Of a DNA stretch of 64,000 bases, positions 26,194 to 34,566 are shown one piece after another. Every line of letters begins with the position of its first letter. The first letter of the stretch is position 1. Location: NCBI RefSeq assembly GCF_001894745.1, contig NZ_BBYF01000010.1, positions 164,106-228,105 of the forward strand, in the 5' to 3' direction. Source of the DNA: Paenibacillus sp. NAIST15-1 (GTDB lineage: Bacteria; Bacillota; Bacilli; Paenibacillales; Paenibacillaceae). A program made the position numbers and the translations under genes. The notes below the pieces were generated by a model. The model saw only the letters and a program-made list of their open reading frames with translations, ran no database searches and was not told where the DNA came from.

Positions 26194-27657
26194 TCATTTG
26201 TTAGATGATCCTTCGTCGATATGAATTTGCAGCAGTTTGGGATTCCAGGTCACATGAAGACCAAGTCCTTTTTCTAACAACTGATAAGGTATGGAGGTAG
26301 TACCAGTTGCACCGACTAAAGGTTTCTCACGATCAATGAACCCACCGTCATAAACAATGCGATCTTGTTCATATCCGAAGGACAATGTTCGGCTCTTGTA
26401 CGTTATAGAGTAAGGCATTGCAACACCGTATTCCGCGTTGAACTGCAGCTTCGTACCGAGTGCCGCCGCGACTGTCGCTGCGGGGAGAAGCACGGTATTG
26501 GTTTGAATGAAAGAAGGATACCTGGAGTTGATGAGCTTGCCATTGACGTAAATGTCTGCCGTACGTTCTACAGGAACAGGGCTATAGACCATATTGTCTT
26601 TAAATTTCTTCGTTGTCCCGATCGAAGAAAACATATTTCCACCCCAGCCCCATACGTTCCCATCTTCCGCTATAGCTTGACTGTGGAATGCCCCTGCGGC
26701 TATCGCCGTAACTTTAGGCAAACCGTTTACTTTTCCCTGCTTACCAGTCGGTGTTCGTCCTCCATAGCTGTACACTTCACCGGAAGTCGTTAATAATAGT
26801 TCGTAATCGTCATAAGTGCGGATGGATTTTATCGTCAGCTGGGGCTGAACGGCGACAGGCTTTCCTTGTTCCTTTACTCTCCAGACCTTTCCCTTCTTGT
26901 TCAGAGCAAGCAGGGAATGACCGGAAGAGATCATGCGAATATCAGAAAGTCCTTGGATTTTTGTTGGTTTTGCTGCGTCTGACCAACTCCACACGGTACC
27001 ATCTTTTTTCACTGCATATATTTTTTCTGCGGAGGCTTCAATTTGAACGATTTCGGATAAGCCTTTCACTTGCACGGGCTTCACAGGAGCTGTCTCTGTT
27101 CCTTTTGCACGCGGCCAGTACCACACCGTCCCGTCATCGAGAACTGCTGCACCCCTATTGGATGTTGCGGTTGTGGAAACGGCATGCTTTATTCCTTGAA
27201 TCTGATGTGGCAGAATGGAATGCTGGCGGCCGTCTTTAGAGTCTCCTGAGGCACCCCATGTCCATACGGTTCCATCGGCTTTCGTGGCCAAGTGATAACC
27301 TTCTCCGCTCGTTGAGATATGACGGATGTCTGTCAGCTCAAATAGTCGAATCGGATAGGAGTCGTAAATGGTCACTGTTTCTTGGATGCCCATTTCCCCA
27401 GTGAGATTGCGGCCCCAAGCCCACACTGATCCGTCACTGCGCAGCGCGATGGAATAATAATATCCTCCCTCGACTTGTATGAATTTTGGCAGCGATTCTT
27501 TTGTGGAATTGGCTGCTGAGGCAGCACTAGCAGTCGATGATAACGATGCAGTGAAGAGGATCATAAATGTGAGAACGACAGACAGCAATCGAAAGGTATG
27601 TATGTGTCGTGATGAGGTCGTGTGAGTTAGTGAGTCGCGTGTAATGGATGGTTGCAT
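26194..27657 (-). CDS. Secreted RCC1-repeat protein with copper-amine-oxidase-N-like domain
   Basis: 487 residues. A Sec signal peptide (hydrophobic LLSVVLTFMILFTASLSS, cleavage near ASAASA around residue 47) is followed by six or seven RCC1/BNR-like blades with the repeated DGxVWxWG pattern (SDGSVWAWGRN, ADGTVWTWGAS, DDGTVWYW, KDGTVWSWS, EDGNVWGWGGN). The C-terminal 130 residues (ADIYVNGKLINSRYPSFIQ, VLLPAATVAAALGTKL, SIPYQLLEKGLGLHVTWN) resemble the copper amine oxidase N-terminal-like stalk domain common in Paenibacillus exported proteins. AAGGAG precedes the ATG. Likely a cell-surface propeller for binding proteins or glycans; function unknown. Confidence 0.8.
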   Translation of the reverse strand: MQPSITRDSLTHTTSSRHIHTFRLLSVVLTFMILFTASLSSTASAASAANSTKESLPKFIQVEGGYYYSIALRSDGSVWAWGRNLTGEMGIQETVTIYDSYPIRLFELTDIRHISTSGEGYHLATKADGTVWTWGASGDSKDGRQHSILPHQIQGIKHAVSTTATSNRGAAVLDDGTVWYWPRAKGTETAPVKPVQVKGLSEIVQIEASAEKIYAVKKDGTVWSWSDAAKPTKIQGLSDIRMISSGHSLLALNKKGKVWRVKEQGKPVAVQPQLTIKSIRTYDDYELLLTTSGEVYSYGGRTPTGKQGKVNGLPKVTAIAAGAFHSQAIAEDGNVWGWGGNMFSSIGTTKKFKDNMVYSPVPVERTADIYVNGKLINSRYPSFIQTNTVLLPAATVAAALGTKLQFNAEYGVAMPYSITYKSRTLSFGYEQDRIVYDGGFIDREKPLVGATGTTSIPYQLLEKGLGLHVTWNPKLLQIHIDEGSSNK

Positions 27658-27720
27658 TCGTTTGCTCCTTTCTAATTAAGAGGGATTGAGTAAAATAGTG
27701 GATCGATATATTGACGATCC

Positions 27721-27848
27721 AATTTCATATAAAGTTGCCAAGTTATTAAGTTATTAAGTTATTAAGTTGTTAACATGAAACTCTTCTATTTTAACTATAG
27801 GCTATGTTCCAAAGGTTGGCAGATGATTAAGTTGTTAACATGAAACTC
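27721..27848. repeat. Direct repeats upstream of the RCC1 gene
   Basis: A perfect 23-base repeat containing GTTAAC occurs at 27761-27783 and 27826-27848, 65 bases apart. Before the first copy, TTATTAAG is repeated three times in tandem (about 27744-27767). The segment around the second copy is a decayed version of the first, so this looks like a 65-bp duplication with later drift. Confidence 0.75.
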
Positions 27849-27887
27849 CCCCGGCAGACGTTTTCATCACCTTATATCGCATCTTCT

Positions 27888-29390
27888 TCATTTTCCCTGT
27901 TCTTTAAGCTCTGATGGATAGCACTCATAATAGTCCCGGAACAGCTTTGCAAAATGGCGTGCACTGTAATAACCGACGGCTTCGGCAACCTCCTGCACTT
28001 TAAGATGAGGCTCCTTGAGCAGCAGCTCCTTCGCTTTCAACATTCTTGTTTCAGTTACATATTTCAAAAATGGTATGCCATGCTTCTTATGAAATAAGCT
28101 GCTTAAATAATTCGGCGTCACATGGAACATATCCGCGATTTGCTTCATTCCAATGTTATGCATATAGTGCTCGTCAACCAAAGCAACGACTTGCTGCACG
28201 ATATCTTTGTTCATGCTGCCATGACGTGGAGGCTGGATTATCATCTGATCCCCGAGACTTTTCAATTGCCCAAACCAGCATTCTTGATCTTCTATCTTGT
28301 CTATCGATATTCCAATCGAATAGGATATGGATTCTTGAATCCGATAAACAAGGGCTTGATTTGCCAAGTGTGTTCCACGCAATCTGCGAAGTTCTTTTTC
28401 CATGCACACGATGGCTCTAGAATAACCGTAATAGTCTTGCTGACGGAATAATCGGCATACCCTCTCAACAAGACGACTTATAGAGAGCGATTCATGCTGC
28501 TGATCCAATTCGAGTAGGTCGTGAAGTGCCAACGTGTGCTCCATCGGGAACAGCATGCGAAGGGGAGCGATTCGCTGAAGCTCTCCCACCTTCTGCGCTG
28601 CTTCTAGAAGATTCGCACACTCTTCGATCTGAATGGTAGTAATGGTAGGAGAGGAAGAAAACTCACCTTTACACATTTGCTGGACAGCATTCTCCATCTC
28701 CTTTTGAAGCTCCGCGGCATGTTGCTGGTGTGCAACTGGCCATGACCATACGATTGCAGGATTACCGCTAGTGAGGGGCAATGCGACGGCATGGAGACTG
28801 GTGGTAAGAGATTGATTACGGATGAGCAACTGCAATTGCTCATGGAACTGCTGCTGCCGCAAAAACGTCTCTTGTTCTGAGAGACAGCCGTCGAAATAGA
28901 ACACGTTGACTTTGTATCGCCGTATCCCAAGCTGACATAGGTTTGCTTGATTGCCGCTGCTGCCATGCATACAAGAAAGAATGGCATGTTCAAGCTGGCG
29001 ATTGAGATCCAAGATATGTGCATCATGGATTTCCTTCGCACGGATTAGGCTATCCTGAAGCTCATCGAGACTGAATGGCTTCAATAAATAATTGCATGCG
29101 CCAAGACGCAGCCCTTCCTTCGCATATTGGAATTCCGAATGGCCGCTTACGATAATCCACTTCGTATGAGGGGAGTTATCCCGACTCTGCGCGATGACCT
29201 CCAGACCATTCAACTTCGGCATCCGAATATCGACGAACACAAGGTCTGGCTGCCGCTCTGCCACATATCGTAGGGCTTCTTCTCCGTTACGGGCTTCTCC
29301 GATGACGTGGACAGGCATGTTCAATTCAGCCAGCATGCTTCGCAAACTGGCTCTTACCAAGGCCTCGTCGTCTACCACTAAAATCCTCAT
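27888..29390 (-). CDS. YesN-type response regulator (receiver plus AraC HTH)
   Basis: 500 residues. The receiver domain (residues 1-120) has MRILVVDDEALVRASL, phosphoacceptor D54 in LVFVDIRMPKLNG, and K104 in YLLKPF. A long middle part of no clear domain type follows. The C-terminal 100 residues are an AraC-type double HTH (IGMKQIADMFHVTPNYLSSLFHKKHGIPFLKYVTETRMLKAK; VQEVAEAVGYYSARHFAKLFRDYYECYPSELK). The ATG at 29390 overlaps the kinase stop as ATGA and has GGAGGA upstream. It is divergent from the ABC transporter genes, which are its likely targets. Confidence 0.93.
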   Translation of the reverse strand: MRILVVDDEALVRASLRSMLAELNMPVHVIGEARNGEEALRYVAERQPDLVFVDIRMPKLNGLEVIAQSRDNSPHTKWIIVSGHSEFQYAKEGLRLGACNYLLKPFSLDELQDSLIRAKEIHDAHILDLNRQLEHAILSCMHGSSGNQANLCQLGIRRYKVNVFYFDGCLSEQETFLRQQQFHEQLQLLIRNQSLTTSLHAVALPLTSGNPAIVWSWPVAHQQHAAELQKEMENAVQQMCKGEFSSSPTITTIQIEECANLLEAAQKVGELQRIAPLRMLFPMEHTLALHDLLELDQQHESLSISRLVERVCRLFRQQDYYGYSRAIVCMEKELRRLRGTHLANQALVYRIQESISYSIGISIDKIEDQECWFGQLKSLGDQMIIQPPRHGSMNKDIVQQVVALVDEHYMHNIGMKQIADMFHVTPNYLSSLFHKKHGIPFLKYVTETRMLKAKELLLKEPHLKVQEVAEAVGYYSARHFAKLFRDYYECYPSELKEQGK

Positions 29391-31123
29391 GATAAGCTGT
29401 CCTCCTTCGAAATCTGAATCGTTACGCAAGTGCCGATATGAGGCTCGCTTACAATGCTCAGTTGTGCGTTCGGGTAGACGAGCTTCAATCGCGAATTTAC
29501 GTTGGCAAGACCAACATGTGCTTGAGATTGCATCGCCTTCGCATCGAATCCAACACCGTCGTCACGCACTTCGATACAGATAAGCGGGTCGTTGTCTTGC
29601 TGCTTGATGGAAGCGGACACGTGAATGGTGTGATCTTGATCATCGGGTTCAATGCCATGGATGACGGCGTTCTCCAATAGAGGCTGGATGAGCAGTTTTG
29701 GAATCCGGCACTCAGCAGCTTCATCATCATAGTGAATATGAATCGTCAGCCTGTCTTGGAAGCGAAGCTGCTGCAGCAGCGCATATTTGGTTAGAAACTT
29801 GAATTCGTGTTCGACCGTTGTCCATTGATTTTCCTCTAGAATGTAGCGCAGCATACCGCTCAGTGAAATAATGGCCGTTTCCAGACTCTTCGTATCGCCG
29901 ATGCGGTTCAATCCGATGAATCCGGACAGCACGTTGTATAGAAAATGGGGCTGTATTTGCGATTGCAAGGCTCGATTTTCTGCATGCTGCTGTGCCAGAA
30001 CCGCTTTATATTCGCGATTAATGAGCTCATCGAGCTGGATGACCATTTTATTTAACGAATGCCCAAGGTAAGACAACTCGTCTGATCCTACCCCTTCATA
30101 ACGCGCCTGCAAATTTCCATTGCGCACTTTCGTCATCACTTCTTTCATCTGCGTGATCGGCTTAACGATCCATTGCGATGAGTAGCGGAATACGAAAAAA
30201 GTGACAATGAGGCCGCCAATCGAAATGAGTGCTGCCGTGATGTAAATCCAATGTACCTTTTGCTTAAGCTCGTCATTGGATAAGAATACGGTGATTTCCC
30301 AATTTGCTGGCTTGATAGTCTGGGTTACGGTCACGAATCTGGTGTCCTGTACGTCTTCATTCCCTCGGGTCTGAAGTTGTTTGAGCATTTCTTCGGTCAA
30401 CGGCTTGCCTGAATAGATTACATTTCCCATGTCATCCGTAATTGCGACGACAGAACTAACGTTAAATGGAATGTCCTTCGTGATCTGATCGAGTACATTC
30501 GTATCTGCATCGGCAGATATGACGGCGAGCGGCTGCCCGGATTCTGGATTTTTAATTAATCGGGATACGGAGAATACCTGAATGGTGGATGGGTTCGTCA
30601 AGTAGGTCTGCGAATGAGAACTGATGAATGCAGCCTTCCCATCTCTTTTCACTGCTTTTTGATACCATAATTCGTACTGGAACGGAAAGTCGGGAACGAG
30701 GTCTATGCTGCTGTTCTTGGTTGTGAGGTAGGATTTCCCGTTCATCGTAATGATGAGCGTGCTGAGAATATCTTTGCGGGTATTGATTAAGTAATTTGGC
30801 AATGTGCCTGTTAAGGCGCGATCCGTCTGAAGCTTCGTGTATGCGCTTGCATGTTCATATACATTGTCGGCAATAATCTTCAGCGCATGTATGACATTGT
30901 CATTCAGATAGGGGGAAGCCGTCAGCCGTTCCAAATCATCCAGATAAGTCTCAATATTACCGGCCATAGCGTGCAGGGTTCCTGCCGTCAGCTTCTCCGT
31001 GTCTCTGATGAGCACATGCTGGGCGTAGATGGGAAGTACAAATGCCAATAAGACAAATGGAGTGACAATGGTCAGGCCATATACGAGCGTCAGCTTGGAT
31101 CGTAGTGACTTGAATGCAGCCAT
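29387..31123 (-). CDS. YesM-type sensor histidine kinase
   Basis: 578 residues: N-terminal membrane helix (LTIVTPFVLLAFVLPIYA), a large extracytoplasmic Cache-like sensor region (about 40-290), a second helix (WIYITAALISIGGLIVTFFVF), HAMP (QWIVKPITQMKEVMTKVRNG), the His_kinase motif LQSQIQPHFLYNVLSG with the phospho-His, and a HATPase domain (LLIQPLLENAVIHGI, VRDDGVGFD, VGLANVNSRLKLVYP). This is the LytS/YesM architecture used to sense extracellular sugars or glycans. It overlaps the response regulator gene by 4 bases. The divergent 187-base gap leads to a sugar-type ABC operon. Confidence 0.93.
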   Translation of the reverse strand: MAAFKSLRSKLTLVYGLTIVTPFVLLAFVLPIYAQHVLIRDTEKLTAGTLHAMAGNIETYLDDLERLTASPYLNDNVIHALKIIADNVYEHASAYTKLQTDRALTGTLPNYLINTRKDILSTLIITMNGKSYLTTKNSSIDLVPDFPFQYELWYQKAVKRDGKAAFISSHSQTYLTNPSTIQVFSVSRLIKNPESGQPLAVISADADTNVLDQITKDIPFNVSSVVAITDDMGNVIYSGKPLTEEMLKQLQTRGNEDVQDTRFVTVTQTIKPANWEITVFLSNDELKQKVHWIYITAALISIGGLIVTFFVFRYSSQWIVKPITQMKEVMTKVRNGNLQARYEGVGSDELSYLGHSLNKMVIQLDELINREYKAVLAQQHAENRALQSQIQPHFLYNVLSGFIGLNRIGDTKSLETAIISLSGMLRYILEENQWTTVEHEFKFLTKYALLQQLRFQDRLTIHIHYDDEAAECRIPKLLIQPLLENAVIHGIEPDDQDHTIHVSASIKQQDNDPLICIEVRDDGVGFDAKAMQSQAHVGLANVNSRLKLVYPNAQLSIVSEPHIGTCVTIQISKEDSLS

Positions 31124-31232
31124 AATCGCCAGCCTCCTTCACTTAAGTTAAAGGATAGGTACTCCTTGCAGGTTCGTCAATACGAAAATCGACAGTGTAG
31201 AAATGAGCGGATCAATTGTAGGTTTATAGCAT

Positions 31233-31247
31233 ATGAAAGCGCAATCA
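31233..31247. promoter_or_regulatory. cre site (CcpA box) upstream of the ABC transporter operon
   Basis: ATGAAAGCGCAATCA fits the degenerate cre consensus WTGNAANCGNWNNCW at every position. It lies 64 bases upstream of the solute-binding protein start, in the divergent gap with the kinase gene, so glucose repression of the importer (and perhaps of the two-component system) is likely. Confidence 0.7.
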
Positions 31248-31310
31248 TAAATGGTATCTTCTAAACAGAAAACGGAATCAACGACCATATCGTCGGCAAG
31301 GGGGATACAG

Positions 31311-32630
31311 ATGAAACGGAACAATTGGTTCAAGATGCTCACACTGCTTGTTATCGCAGCATGTCTGCTTGCGGCATGCGGAACAGGAAGTACGGGCGGG
31401 GATGCAGCTGGAGGAAAGGCATCTAGCAGCGACCCCGGTCAGAGTGCAGGAAGCAAGGGAGGAACCGGGGGCAATCTTACGGTTATGACGAACGTGGTTG
31501 GCGAGTCAGCGAAGGTGCTCCAGGAGATCGCCAATCAATTTATGAAAGACAATCCAGACATTAAAGTGGATTTCAGTGCTCCAGGTGCGGAGTATGAGAA
31601 CATTATGAAAATGAAAATGGCATCCAATGAGCTGCCTGATGTATTTGCGACTCACGGATGGGCCAAGGTTCGTTACGGCGCGTATTTAGCTGACCTGAAG
31701 GGCGAAGAGTGGGCAAGCAAGCTTAACGCCTCCATCAAACCTGCTGTAACCGACGATCAGGGGAAAGTGTTCGTGCTCCCTATGGATCAAGATAAAGGCG
31801 GGCCTGTGTACAATGCAGCAGTGCTGGAGAAGTATGGCATACAGGTTCCGATGACATGGGATGAATTGATGAAGGCCGCGGAAGAAATCAAGACGAAGAG
31901 CAATGGAGAAATCGTGCCGATTCATATCGGAGGCGCGGATTCATGGCCGATCGGACAATTTTTTGATTTCTATGCGACGTCCGTCTTTATAAGCCCTGAG
32001 AAGAATGATGCAGCACAACTGCTCGACGGAACCTTCGATTGGAACCGATTCGACGCACTGCCGCAAATGTTCTTATCCTTGCAAGAGAAAGGATATTTGA
32101 ACAAGGATGTGCTGACTGCGAAATATAGCGATTCCGCTAAAGCCTTCGCAGAAGGAAAAGCTGCATTCGGGATATATGGTCCGTTCCTCATCGAAGAAGC
32201 AAAGAAGCTGAATCCTGATCTGAAAGCAGGCTTGATGCCGATTCATTCGGTAGCAGCTGGCGATGCGCCAACGCTTGTAGGTGGAGAGAAGACGACATGG
32301 GGCGTGTGGAAGGATTCCCCGAACAGCGAGGCGGCTCGTAAATTCGTGGCCTATTACGCCAAGCCGGAGAATATAGCCTTGGTCGCCGCTGCAAATGTAC
32401 TCCCTCCTGGACTTGATGGAGTAGCCACCAACGCGGGCAGCTTGACTGCTGACTTTGAGAAGTTCAAAGATTTGCGCGTGTTCCCGTACTTTGACAGAGT
32501 GTATTTGCCGAACGGGATGTGGGACGTCATGTGCAAGAACGGCCAGGATCTGCTGGCTGGCGGCATTATACCTCGAGAATTCTCGGAAAATATGAAAAAG
32601 GAATATGAAAGATTACGTGCTGCTAAATAA
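31311..32630 (+). CDS. ABC transporter sugar-binding lipoprotein
   Basis: 439-residue extracellular solute-binding protein family 1 member. It has a lipoprotein signal peptide (MKRNNWFKMLTLLVIAACLLAAC, lipobox LAAC) and then a G/S-rich linker. The binding fold shows LTVMTNVVGESAKVLQEIANQFMKDNPDIKVDFS, NELPDVFATHGWAKV, FVLPMDQDKGGPVYNAAVLEKYGI and TWDELMKAAEEIK. AAGGGGG stands 7 bases before the ATG at 31311; an upstream in-frame ATG at 31251 is not used. It delivers a carbohydrate to the two permeases that follow. Confidence 0.92.
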   Translation: MKRNNWFKMLTLLVIAACLLAACGTGSTGGDAAGGKASSSDPGQSAGSKGGTGGNLTVMTNVVGESAKVLQEIANQFMKDNPDIKVDFSAPGAEYENIMKMKMASNELPDVFATHGWAKVRYGAYLADLKGEEWASKLNASIKPAVTDDQGKVFVLPMDQDKGGPVYNAAVLEKYGIQVPMTWDELMKAAEEIKTKSNGEIVPIHIGGADSWPIGQFFDFYATSVFISPEKNDAAQLLDGTFDWNRFDALPQMFLSLQEKGYLNKDVLTAKYSDSAKAFAEGKAAFGIYGPFLIEEAKKLNPDLKAGLMPIHSVAAGDAPTLVGGEKTTWGVWKDSPNSEAARKFVAYYAKPENIALVAAANVLPPGLDGVATNAGSLTADFEKFKDLRVFPYFDRVYLPNGMWDVMCKNGQDLLAGGIIPREFSENMKKEYERLRAAK

Positions 32631-32647
32631 CAGATAGGCAATTCATC

Positions 32648-32684
32648 GACCCGCGGCTGCATCTGTCTTGCTGCGGGTCTATTT
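32648..32684 (+). terminator. Hairpin between binding-protein and permease genes
   Basis: GACCCGC (32648-32654) pairs with GCGGGTC (32673-32679), followed by TATTTCT. A weak terminator or RNA-stability hairpin here would let the binding protein be made in excess over the permeases, as in many such operons. Confidence 0.55.
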
Positions 32685-32705
32685 CTCACATCTAGGAGGA
32701 TGCAT

Positions 32706-33650
32706 ATGGCTAGAAGTCCGTCGAAGATGGAAGCCACGCATGAAGAACGAGTGCAGCTGCGTTCGGGCTTCATGGTCAGATGGGTTCATTCTGCTGGAAT
32801 ACTCAATCTGATGTACGTCCCGGCGCTAGTGCTGTTTGCCGTGTTCATTTTCTATCCTCTAATCCAGGGAGTTAAAATCTCCTTCACCAATTGGGACGGC
32901 TATTCGCAGCAATACGCATGGGTAGGCTTCGACAAATATCGGCTAATGCTGTCGGACAAGAAGATTGTCCAGACGATTCAGAACACGTTTATTTACGGCT
33001 TCGGAAGTACGGTATTTCAAAATGTGATGGGTCTTGCTTACGCCTTGTTTTTGGATCAGAAGCTAAGAGGGAAGGGCATCATCCGTATGATCGTATATCT
33101 TCCCGTTATTATCAGCCCGTTAATTATGGGCTATATCAGCTATTTCTTCTTTCAGTATGATGGCGGGGCGCTGAATGATGCGATTCGTTTATTTGGCGGA
33201 GAGGCCGTGGATTGGCTGTCGAACGGCTCACGTGCAGTATGGATGATTGTCCTAGTTAACACCTATCAGTATATGGGCATTGCGATGATTATTTTTTTGG
33301 CAGGCTTACAGTCTGTTTCGAAAGAGTATCACGAAGCGGCCAATATCGATGGCGCTGGCTGGTGGAGCCGATTCATGCGGATTACGCTTCCGCTGCTTAT
33401 GCCGGCAATTACGATCAATATTGTGCTTAATCTCATTGGGGGCTTGAAGCTGTTTGACGTGATAGTAGCAATGACGAACGGCGGACCGGGCTATGCGACG
33501 CAGTCTTTGTCCACGATGATGTACAATCTGTATTTCGCCCGTCAGGATGCGGGATATGCGGCAGCGCTCGGGAATCTGATGTTCATCATCATCGCGGTCA
33601 TCAGTATTTCATCACTTGTACTGCTTCGTCGGAAGGAAGTGGATGTGTGA
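32706..33650 (+). CDS. ABC sugar transporter permease (CUT1, MalF-like)
   Basis: 314-residue membrane protein with six predicted helices and the binding-protein-dependent transport EAA loop (EYHEAANIDGAGWWSRFMRITLPLLMPAI). AGGAGG at 32694-32699 fits the ATG at 32706 rather than the one at 32700. It pairs with the next permease, whose GTG start overlaps this stop. No ATPase gene is present in the operon; CUT1 importers in Firmicutes often share a distant MsmX-type ATPase. Confidence 0.92.
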   Translation: MARSPSKMEATHEERVQLRSGFMVRWVHSAGILNLMYVPALVLFAVFIFYPLIQGVKISFTNWDGYSQQYAWVGFDKYRLMLSDKKIVQTIQNTFIYGFGSTVFQNVMGLAYALFLDQKLRGKGIIRMIVYLPVIISPLIMGYISYFFFQYDGGALNDAIRLFGGEAVDWLSNGSRAVWMIVLVNTYQYMGIAMIIFLAGLQSVSKEYHEAANIDGAGWWSRFMRITLPLLMPAITINIVLNLIGGLKLFDVIVAMTNGGPGYATQSLSTMMYNLYFARQDAGYAAALGNLMFIIIAVISISSLVLLRRKEVDV

Positions 33651-34453
33651 AGATTGCCAAATATATAGCGCTAGTACTCATCGTGCTGATTCACAGCATC
33701 CCTTTTTACATTTTAGTCAATCTGTCCTTCAAACCAATAGAAGATACGAGCAGCAAATGGATGCCTTCGCAGCAGTTCCAAGTGGATAATTTCATTCATG
33801 CATGGCAGGATGCTCAGTTAGGAAGAGCTGTCCTGAATAATGGGATGATCACGGCTACTGCGGTTATTCTCGTCGTGTTCATCGGTGCATGTGCTTCGTA
33901 TCCGCTGGCTCGCCATCAGACCAAATGGAATCGATTCGTATACACGCTATGCATCTCATGCTTAATTGTCCCCGCATTGACGATTCTCGTACCTTTGTAC
34001 AAATTCATCGTAGACGTAGGCGGAATCAATACATACTGGGCGATTATTCTGACACAAGTCACTTTTGCGCTGCCGATGACGATATTTTTGTTCACCGGGT
34101 TTATTAGTACGGTTCCGCGAGAGATGGACGAGGCGGGGCTGATTGATGGGTGCAGCCGTTACGGTATCTTTATGCGAATTATTTTCCCTTTGCTGAAGCC
34201 AATCACGGCTACAGTGGTCATTTTGATCGGTGTGCAGGTGTGGAATGACTATCAATTCTCCGTGTTCTTCTTGCAGAAGAAAGAGATGATGACGATTCCG
34301 GTTGCCCTGTCGGGCTTCGTCTCGCAGTTCCACAGCAACATTAGCTGGGTCGCTGCGGGTTGCTTTATTGGGATGCTGCCGCTCACGGTCGTGTATTTGT
34401 TTCTGCAAAAATATTTCGTGAAAGGGATGGTAGACGGGGCGATTAAAGGGTAG
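33647..34453 (+). CDS. ABC sugar transporter permease (CUT1, MalG-like)
   Basis: 268 residues, six predicted helices, EAA motif in REMDEAGLIDGCSRYGIFMRIIFPLLKP, and the typical C-terminus YLFLQKYFVKGMVDGAIKG. It begins at GTG, overlapping the previous gene by 4 bases (GTGA), so translation is coupled. It forms the second membrane subunit of the importer. Confidence 0.92.
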   Translation: MKIAKYIALVLIVLIHSIPFYILVNLSFKPIEDTSSKWMPSQQFQVDNFIHAWQDAQLGRAVLNNGMITATAVILVVFIGACASYPLARHQTKWNRFVYTLCISCLIVPALTILVPLYKFIVDVGGINTYWAIILTQVTFALPMTIFLFTGFISTVPREMDEAGLIDGCSRYGIFMRIIFPLLKPITATVVILIGVQVWNDYQFSVFFLQKKEMMTIPVALSGFVSQFHSNISWVAAGCFIGMLPLTVVYLFLQKYFVKGMVDGAIKG

Positions 34454-34566
34454 CAGCAACAGCAAAGAAAGGAGGTATGGTCAAGGTAGGAAACAAGGAA
34501 GAGGCTACAAGATCAAGGCAAACAAGGACGACACTATAACAATTAGGAATGCGAAGGGGGTTAATC

